Shown here one piece after another: positions 59,752 to 64,000 of a stretch of 64,000 nt of DNA. The notes beneath the pieces were generated by a model. The model was given only the letters and a program-made list of their open reading frames with translations, was not told the DNA's origin and ran no database searches. The position numbers and the translations under genes were made by a program. Source of the stretch: Enterobacter sp. Cy-643 (GTDB taxonomy: Bacteria; Pseudomonadota; Gammaproteobacteria; Enterobacterales; Enterobacteriaceae); NCBI RefSeq assembly GCF_011752815.1, contig NZ_VWWV01000001.1, positions 310,001 through 374,000 on the forward strand. Reading direction: 5' to 3'. Numbering within the stretch: the first letter of the stretch is position 1; the number at the start of each line of letters is the position of its first letter.

Positions 59752-60240
59752 ATGCAAGTTTTTATCATGCGTCACGGCGACGCAGCACTCGATGCTGCCA
59801 GCGACTCGGTTCGTCCCTTAACCCAATGTGGGTGTGATGAATCCCGTCTGATGGCGACCTGGTTAACGGGTCAGGTGGCAAGTATCGAACGTGTTCTGGT
59901 GAGCCCTTACCTGCGAGCTGAACAGACCCTGGACGTGGTGCGGGAAGCGCTGAACCTCCCGGAAAAAGAAGACATCCTGCCAGAGCTTCGGCCCTGTGGT
60001 GATGTGGGCCTGGTGGGGGATTACCTGCTGGCGCTGGCAAGTCAAGGCGTTGAATCTGCGCTGGTGGTTTCCCATCTGCCGCTTGTTGGTTACCTGGTTT
60101 CGGAGCTTTGCCCGGAAGAGGCCCCGCCGATGTTTACCACGTCGGCCATTGCCAACATCACGCTGGATCCGGATACCGGCAAAGGCGTGTTTAACTGGCA
60201 GATGAGCCCCTGCAACTTTAAGGTGGCTAAGGCTATCTGA
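59752..60240 (+). CDS. sixA: SixA phosphohistidine phosphatase
   Basis: A 162-residue cytosolic phosphatase of the histidine-phosphatase superfamily. The RHG motif is in MQVFIMRHGDAALDAASDSV, with VVSHLPLVGYLVSELCP carrying the second His. In E. coli it removes phosphate from His in ArcB and the nitrogen PTS. It matches E. coli SixA over its full length. Confidence 0.96.
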   Translation: MQVFIMRHGDAALDAASDSVRPLTQCGCDESRLMATWLTGQVASIERVLVSPYLRAEQTLDVVREALNLPEKEDILPELRPCGDVGLVGDYLLALASQGVESALVVSHLPLVGYLVSELCPEEAPPMFTTSAIANITLDPDTGKGVFNWQMSPCNFKVAKAI

Positions 60241-60252
60241 TTGCTGTGAGCA

Positions 60253-60284
60253 TGAAAAAAGAGTCGCGAAAGCGGCTCTTTTTG
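60253..60284 (+). terminator. sixA terminator
   Basis: AAAAAGAGTCGC-gaaa-GCGGCTCTTTTT with one G-T pair and a T run, 13 bp after the sixA stop. Confidence 0.85.
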
Positions 60285-60305
60285 CTTTTAAGGTGCTCAG
60301 GATTT

Positions 60306-60399
60306 TCCCCTCATCCTAACCCTCTCCCCAAAGGGGCGAGGGAACTGCTCCCGATCGTTTTCCCCCTCTCCCTCTGGGAGAGGGCCGGGGTGAGGGGAA
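60306..60399. repeat. palindromic intergenic repeat, copy B
   Basis: Left end TCCCCTCATCCTAACCCTCT and right end GAGGGCCGGGGTGAGGGGA are near-complementary. They correspond to the right and left ends of the element at 16586-16698, so this copy lies in opposite orientation. The centre is shorter and different. It is noncoding, between sixA and smrB. Confidence 0.75.
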
Positions 60400-60414
60400 T
60401 CCCTTGCGCTGAGC

Positions 60415-60966
60415 TTATGGCAGCTCCGGCGGCTGCCACTCTTCAATTTCTATTAACACCAGCAGCGCGGCATCGCCGCCGTACTCTTTCGGCGCCTGAT
60501 GAAACGCCACAATATGCGGATGCTGCGCCAGCCACAGCGGCGTTTGCTGCTTAAGGACGTGTTTACCGTGGCCGTGCATCACGCAGGCACAGAAAACATG
60601 CTCGCGGCGGCAGGCGGCAATCAGCGCGCCCAGCTCCTGTTTTGCCTGAAGCTGGGTCAGGCCGTGCAAATCAAGAAACAGTTCCGGAGAATAATCCCCG
60701 CGACGCAGTTTCTTCAGTTCAAAGTGACTCACGCCTTCGCGCACGTAGCGCATTGGCCCTTCGGTCGCCAGGCGCGGCTGAAACTCATCGGAAAAGTAGT
60801 GGCTGGCATCGGCCTGTTCCTGCAGCAGACGCTTCACGGGCACTTCCGTTATTTTCTTGCGCACCGGGCGGTGGACAATCGTGTCCTGAGCCAGTTTTTT
60901 CGTGCCGCTCATCAGGCCGCGAAACAGCGCCTCATCTTCGGAACTGAGCGGTGATTTCTTTTTCAT
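60415..60966 (-). CDS. smrB: SmrB, ribosome-rescue endonuclease
   Basis: A 183-residue Smr-domain protein that cuts mRNA at collided ribosomes. It has the Smr motifs [20 protein letters not shown] and [17 protein letters not shown], with N-terminal [15 protein letters not shown]. It matches E. coli SmrB (YfcN). ATG 60966 is the family start. The frame remains open to 61023. Confidence 0.96.
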   Translation of the reverse strand: MKKKSPLSSEDEALFRGLMSGTKKLAQDTIVHRPVRKKITEVPVKRLLQEQADASHYFSDEFQPRLATEGPMRYVREGVSHFELKKLRRGDYSPELFLDLHGLTQLQAKQELGALIAACRREHVFCACVMHGHGKHVLKQQTPLWLAQHPHIVAFHQAPKEYGGDAALLVLIEIEEWQPPELP

Positions 60967-61139
60967 GTTTCTCTCATCTCGCATTCGCTTTGTAGCCAGT
61001 TTACCCGCTTTCTCCGGCGGCAATAAAGAAAACGCAAATTTCGCGGTCTCGCGGCGTCGATGAATGCTGATTTGTCGCCTCCTTCATGGCAAACTAGCCG
61101 ATTATTATTGAACTAGCGTGAGTCGCCTGCGGAGGGCAC

Positions 61140-62072
61140 GTGGATAAAATTTTCGTCGATGAGGCAGTAAACGAGCTGCATACCATTCAGGACATGCTGC
61201 GCTGGTCGGTCAGCCGCTTTAGCGCCGCCAACATCTGGTATGGGCACGGCACCGACAATCCATGGGATGAAGCCGTTCAGCTGGTTCTGCCAAGCCTGTA
61301 CCTGCCGCTGGATATTCCAGAAGACATGCGTACCGCGCGCCTGACCCCAAGCGAGCGTCACCGCATCGTCGAACGCGTGATTCGCCGCGTCAACGAACGT
61401 ATTCCGGTTGCCTACCTGACCAATAAAGCCTGGTTCTGCGGCCACGAGTTCTACGTGGACGAACGTGTACTGGTGCCGCGCTCGCCGATTGGAGAGCTGA
61501 TTAACAACCGCTTTGCCGGGATGATCGACCACGAGCCGCAGCACATTCTGGATATGTGCACCGGCAGCGGCTGCATCGGGATTGCCTGCGCCTATGAATT
61601 CCCGAATGCGGAAGTGGATATTGTTGATATTTCCCCTGACGCTATCGCCGTGGCCGAGCAGAACATTGCCGAGCATGGCCTGGACCACAACGTCACGCCG
61701 ATTCGCTCGGACCTGTTCCGCGACCTGCCTAAAGTGCAGTACGACGTGATTGTGACGAACCCACCGTATGTTGATGAAGAAGACATGGCGGATCTGCCGG
61801 GCGAATACCACTTCGAACCTGAGCTGGGCCTGGCGGCCGGCAGCGATGGTCTGAAGCTGGCTCGTCGTATTCTTGGCTGCGCGCCGGATTACCTGGCCGA
61901 CGGCGGGATCCTGATTTGTGAAGTGGGGAACAGCATGGTACACCTGATGGAGCAGTACCCGGAGGTGCCGTTCACCTGGCTTGAGTTCGACAACGGCGGC
62001 GACGGCGTATTTATGCTGACTAAAGCGCAGCTGATTGACGCTCGCGAGTACTTCAGTATCTACAAAGATTAA
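61140..62072 (+). CDS. prmB: PrmB, ribosomal protein L3 glutamine methyltransferase
   Basis: A 310-residue SAM-dependent methyltransferase that methylates a glutamine in ribosomal protein L3. SAM motif is [16 protein letters not shown], and the substrate Gln motif is [11 protein letters not shown]. The start is GTG 61140 with GGAGG 5 bases upstream. It is divergent from smrB and followed by aroC. Confidence 0.97.
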   Translation: MDKIFVDEAVNELHTIQDMLRWSVSRFSAANIWYGHGTDNPWDEAVQLVLPSLYLPLDIPEDMRTARLTPSERHRIVERVIRRVNERIPVAYLTNKAWFCGHEFYVDERVLVPRSPIGELINNRFAGMIDHEPQHILDMCTGSGCIGIACAYEFPNAEVDIVDISPDAIAVAEQNIAEHGLDHNVTPIRSDLFRDLPKVQYDVIVTNPPYVDEEDMADLPGEYHFEPELGLAAGSDGLKLARRILGCAPDYLADGGILICEVGNSMVHLMEQYPEVPFTWLEFDNGGDGVFMLTKAQLIDAREYFSIYKD

Positions 62073-62085
62073 TTGCCGAACGTAG

Positions 62086-62106
62086 ACGAGCCTTCGGGCT
62101 CGTTTT
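62086..62106 (+). terminator. terminator prmB/aroC
   Basis: ACGAGCC-ttcg-GGCTCGT followed by TTTT between prmB and aroC. Confidence 0.8.
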
Positions 62107-62154
62107 ACTTCCCGCGCACAACACAATAACTAGAACGGTGATTAAGGAGCCGTG

Positions 62155-63240
62155 ATGGCTGGTAACAGTATTGGACAGGTTTTTCGCGTAACGACATTTG
62201 GTGAATCTCACGGCATCGCGCTGGGCTGCATTGTTGACGGCGTTCCGCCGGGCATTCCGCTGACCGAAGCCGACCTGCAGCACGATCTCGATCGTCGCCG
62301 CCCGGGCACATCGCGTTACACCACTCAGCGCCGTGAGCCTGACCAGGTTAAAATTCTCTCCGGCGTGTTTGAAGGCGTGACGACCGGTACGAGCATTGGC
62401 CTGCTGATTGAAAATACCGATCAGCGTTCCCAGGATTACAGCGCTATCAAAGACGTGTTCCGTCCGGGCCATGCCGATTACACTTACGAACAAAAATACG
62501 GCCTGCGCGACTATCGCGGCGGTGGTCGTTCTTCTGCGCGTGAAACGGCTATGCGCGTTGCGGCAGGTGCCATTGCCAAGAAATACCTTGAGCAGAAATT
62601 CGGTATTAAAATTCGCGGCTGCCTGACGCAGATGGGCGATATTCCGCTGGAAATCAAAGACTGGGATCAGGTTGAACAGAACCCGTTCTTCTGCCCGGAT
62701 CCGGATAAAATCGACGCGCTGGACGAGCTGATGCGAGGCCTGAAAAAAGAGGGCGACTCCATCGGCGCGAAAGTGACCGTTGTGGCTGACAACGTGCCGC
62801 CGGGCCTTGGCGAGCCGGTCTTTGACCGCCTGGACGCAGACATTGCCCACGCGCTGATGAGCATCAACGCGGTGAAAGGCGTGGAAATTGGCGAAGGTTT
62901 CGGCGTAGTAAACCTGCGCGGTAGCCAGAACCGGGACGAAATCACCCAACAGGGCTTCCAGAGCAACCATGCGGGCGGCATTCTGGGCGGCATCAGCAGC
63001 GGCCAGCAGATTGTGGCCAACATGGCCCTGAAACCAACGTCCAGCATTACCGTGCCGGGCAAAACCATTAATCGCGAAGGCGAAGAAGTGGAGATGATTA
63101 CCCGCGGGCGTCACGATCCGTGCGTCGGGATCCGCGCCGTGCCGATCGCGGAAGCAATGCTGGCTATCGTGCTGATGGATCACCTGCTACGGCAGCGTGC
63201 TCAGAACGCTGACGTTTCTTCCCCGCTGCCTCGCTGGTAA
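62155..63240 (+). CDS. aroC: chorismate synthase AroC
   Basis: A 361-residue enzyme that converts 5-enolpyruvylshikimate 3-phosphate to chorismate using reduced FMN, the last shikimate step. Signatures are [38 protein letters not shown] and [20 protein letters not shown] 62152 precedes ATG 62155. The ATG gives the family N-terminus MAGNSIGQ, with AGGAG upstream. Confidence 0.98.
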   Translation: MAGNSIGQVFRVTTFGESHGIALGCIVDGVPPGIPLTEADLQHDLDRRRPGTSRYTTQRREPDQVKILSGVFEGVTTGTSIGLLIENTDQRSQDYSAIKDVFRPGHADYTYEQKYGLRDYRGGGRSSARETAMRVAAGAIAKKYLEQKFGIKIRGCLTQMGDIPLEIKDWDQVEQNPFFCPDPDKIDALDELMRGLKKEGDSIGAKVTVVADNVPPGLGEPVFDRLDADIAHALMSINAVKGVEIGEGFGVVNLRGSQNRDEITQQGFQSNHAGGILGGISSGQQIVANMALKPTSSITVPGKTINREGEEVEMITRGRHDPCVGIRAVPIAEAMLAIVLMDHLLRQRAQNADVSSPLPRW

Positions 63241-63244
63241 GACG

Positions 63245-64000
63245 ATGAACAAACTCCTGATCGGGATGCTGGCGCTGGCCGCCAGCGCTCAGGCTTTAGC
63301 GGCCACGCCGTGGCAAAAAATCGACCACCCGATCGCCGGTAGCGCGCAGTCTATTGGCGCGTTTTCCAACGGCTGTATCGTGGGGGCTCACGCGTTGCCG
63401 CTTGAGGATGCCCGCTACCAGGTGATGCGCCCGGATCAGCGTCGCTACTTTGGTCATCCCGATCTGGTGATGTTTATTCAGCGCCTGAGTAATCAGGTCA
63501 ATCAGCTCGGCCTGGGCACGGTATTGATTGGCGACATGGGCATGGCGGCAGGCGGGCGTTTTAGCTCAGGCCACGCCAGCCACCAGACCGGGCTTGATGT
63601 TGATATCTTCCTGCAGCTGCCGAAAACTCGCTGGACGTCAGCACAATTGTTGCGTCCTCAGGCGCTGGATTTAGTCGCTGCAGACGGCAAGCGCGTGGTG
63701 CCTTCGCTGTGGAAACCGGAAATCGACAGCCTGATTAAGCTCGCGGCTAAAGATAACGAGGTGACGCGTATCTTCGTAAACCCGGCGATTAAACAGCGGC
63801 TTTGCGAAGATGCTGGCGCCGATCGCGACTGGCTGCGTAAGGTGCGTCCGTGGTTTGCTCACCGCGCCCACATGCACGTTCGCCTGCGCTGCCCGGCTAA
63901 CAGCCTCGAGTGTGAAGATCAGCCGCTGCCTCCTCCGGGAGACGGCTGTGGTGCCGAGCTGCAAAGCTGGTTCGCGCCGCCTGCGCCGGGCAGCACGCCA
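63245..64000 (+). CDS. mepA: MepA murein endopeptidase, partial
   Basis: The first 252 codons of a periplasmic LAS-type metallopeptidase that cleaves D-Ala-mDAP cross-links in peptidoglycan. Signal peptide [20 protein letters not shown] is followed by the zinc motif [19 protein letters not shown] and the distal [12 protein letters not shown]. It matches E. coli MepA and is cut by the window end. It starts 4 bp after aroC and is likely co-transcribed. No stop is seen in the window. Confidence 0.95.
   Translation, partial: MNKLLIGMLALAASAQALAATPWQKIDHPIAGSAQSIGAFSNGCIVGAHALPLEDARYQVMRPDQRRYFGHPDLVMFIQRLSNQVNQLGLGTVLIGDMGMAAGGRFSSGHASHQTGLDVDIFLQLPKTRWTSAQLLRPQALDLVAADGKRVVPSLWKPEIDSLIKLAAKDNEVTRIFVNPAIKQRLCEDAGADRDWLRKVRPWFAHRAHMHVRLRCPANSLECEDQPLPPPGDGCGAELQSWFAPPAPGSTP

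Noticed and set aside
60246-60554. 102-codon frame after sixA
   Set aside because: It crosses the sixA terminator, the palindromic repeat and the 3' end of smrB in antisense.

Overview
The window is chromosomal DNA from a member of the Enterobacteriaceae. Gene content and local order match the E. coli 54 min backbone (yfeC, alaX/alaW, yfeA, nupC, mntH, ypeC, yfeO, glk, ypdAB, alaC, ypdK, then argW, yfdC, mlaA, fadL, yfcZ, fadI, fadJ, sixA, smrB, prmB, aroC, mepA). The G+C-rich coding style and the presence of ipdC fit an Enterobacter, Cedecea or Kosakonia-like genus. The genus cannot be fixed from the sequence alone.

Layout. 0.2-19.9 kb is backbone with small insertions: two YfeC-like regulators, twin tRNA-Ala genes, a phosphodiesterase gene followed by an extra diguanylate cyclase, nucleoside (nupC) and Mn2+ (mntH) uptake, ypeC, an aldo/keto reductase, indolepyruvate decarboxylase (ipdC), the ClC-like yfeO, glk, the pyruvate-sensing ypdAB pair, a DUF1479 gene, alaC and the 24-residue YpdK. 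20-39 kb lies between alaC/ypdK and tRNA-Arg(CCU) and is variable. It holds a cupin, the tail of a lost MFS transporter, an orphan pxpA, a probable polyamine catabolic cluster, an RluA-like synthase, ymjA, a FUSC/DUF1656/HlyD efflux set with an AraC regulator, a small secreted Cys protein, oxidoreductases and a Nudix hydrolase. 39.5-47.8 kb carries yfdC, a complete ccmABCDEFGH operon and mlaA. 47.9-53.8 kb is a four-gene overlapping operon of three SPFH (HflK/HflC-like) proteins and a P1B-type ATPase. 53.9-64 kb is backbone again: the fad genes with FadR operators, sixA, smrB, prmB, aroC and a mepA gene cut by the window end.

How the parts may work together. The 21.9-30.3 kb cluster reads as amine uptake (APC permease), sensing and regulation (Cache protein, GntR/FCD regulator), periplasmic oxidation by a Tat-exported flavoprotein of the spermidine dehydrogenase type passing electrons to a triheme cytochrome c, and cytosolic aldehyde oxidation by a PatD-like dehydrogenase. 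The Ccm operon about 10 kb away supplies the heme attachment machinery such a cytochrome needs. The SPFH/ATPase operon is the best candidate for an under-described system. The ATPase has no N-terminal metal-binding domain of its own, while the adjacent HflC-like protein starts with 11 histidines and one cysteine in its first 24 residues, suggesting a metal-delivery scaffold for the pump.
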